Positions 17,579 to 17,909 of a DNA stretch of 17,909 bases are shown in pieces. A program made the position numbers and the translations under genes. Positions within the stretch are counted from its first letter, which is position 1, and every line of letters starts with the position of its first letter. The stretch lies in NCBI GenBank assembly GCA_022497145.1, contig MU386065.1, positions 7,344 through 25,252 of the forward strand, given 5' to 3'. Under the pieces are notes generated by a model. It was not told where the DNA came from. It saw only the letters and a program-made list of their open reading frames with translations, and searched no databases. Source of the stretch: Rostrohypoxylon terebratum (taxonomy: Eukaryota > Ascomycota > Sordariomycetes > Xylariales > Hypoxylaceae).

Positions 17579-17909
17579 GCCAAAATCTCTCGGGGCAGTT
17601 GCGGTCCAACGACAGGCTAAGAAGGAGACATCTAGTGAGTGGTGTTGTTACCGATACGAAAATTGGTAACGGGGACTGCAGAAAACTAGGTAGGTAGACA
17701 TCCTTGACACTCATGACTTCTTCTAATGAGCGATCCGCAACCTACTTCACTAGAAAGCTCAGCTAGACAATGCAGGAAATAGGTATTCCATTTCATGAAA
17801 CTATGAAAGACGCCTATAAGGCAAACCACCGTTATGAGACCACCCCCCCTCCGTACCAGTGGAATTAAGGAGAGCTAATAATACAATACTATAATTTCAA
17901 AACCTCGCC

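Larger units (their letters stand above)
17160..17909. other. Gene-poor right end of window
   Basis: Follows the nde1 stop. It holds a hexamer repeat ATGTCC (four copies, 17369-17392) and short opposing open frames. Neither frame has family features I recognise. GGTAGGTAGACA-like strings occur at 17114-17122 and 17688-17700. Confidence 0.5.

Noticed and set aside
17307..17669. 120-codon plus-strand ATG frame with CPCPCPCP
   Set aside because: The Cys-Pro run is produced by the ATGTCC microsatellite; the rest lacks recognisable features. It remains possible but unsupported.

Overview
The window looks like nuclear DNA of a filamentous ascomycete (Pezizomycotina). The genes carry short introns, mostly 53-83 bp, with GTRNGY-like donors, CTAAC/CTGAC-type branch sites and YAG acceptors. 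They are separated by 0.4-1.6 kb and code for core eukaryotic proteins: fungal-type sulfite reductase beta subunit, Rab6/Ypt6, Nop53, and an EF-hand alternative NADH dehydrogenase.

Layout: (1) 1-173, a 50-bp tandem repeat cut by the window edge. (2) About 431-1754 (+), an unrecognised fungal protein gene with one intron and an unresolved 5' end. (3) 1755-2934, about 1.2 kb with no convincing gene. (4) 2935-7853 (-), sulfite reductase [NADPH] beta subunit, three exons, 1541 aa as modelled. (5) 7854-9496, a long gene-free stretch holding the 5' flanks of two divergent genes. (6) 9497 or 9770 to 10612 (+), ribose-5-phosphate isomerase. (7) 11021-11987 (-), Ypt6/Rab6 GTPase, six exons, 210 aa, one GC-AG intron. 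(8) 11988-12728, shared divergent upstream region. (9) 12729-14104 (+), ribosome biogenesis factor Nop53, two exons, 440 aa. (10) 14939-17159 (+), external type II NAD(P)H dehydrogenase with an EF-hand, two exons, 691 aa; its last intron contains a 10-bp pyrimidine minisatellite. (11) 17160-17909, gene-poor end with one doubtful minus-strand frame.

The genes do not form a cluster. Sulfur assimilation, the pentose phosphate pathway, vesicle traffic, 60S assembly and mitochondrial NAD(P)H oxidation are ordinary housekeeping functions. There is a loose metabolic link: sulfite reductase consumes NADPH, the pentose phosphate pathway makes it, and an external dehydrogenase of this family can oxidise NADH and/or NADPH. 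This is no evidence of a functional unit.

I see no undescribed system. The best leads are gene-structure details: exons too short to show up as open frames (100, 149, 26, 56 and 17 bp), a GC donor in ypt6, a TAGCAG tandem acceptor plus an in-frame retainable minisatellite intron in nde1, and a possible mitochondrial extension on ribose-5-phosphate isomerase. All gene models were derived by eye from splice signals and remembered family conservation. No alignment was run.
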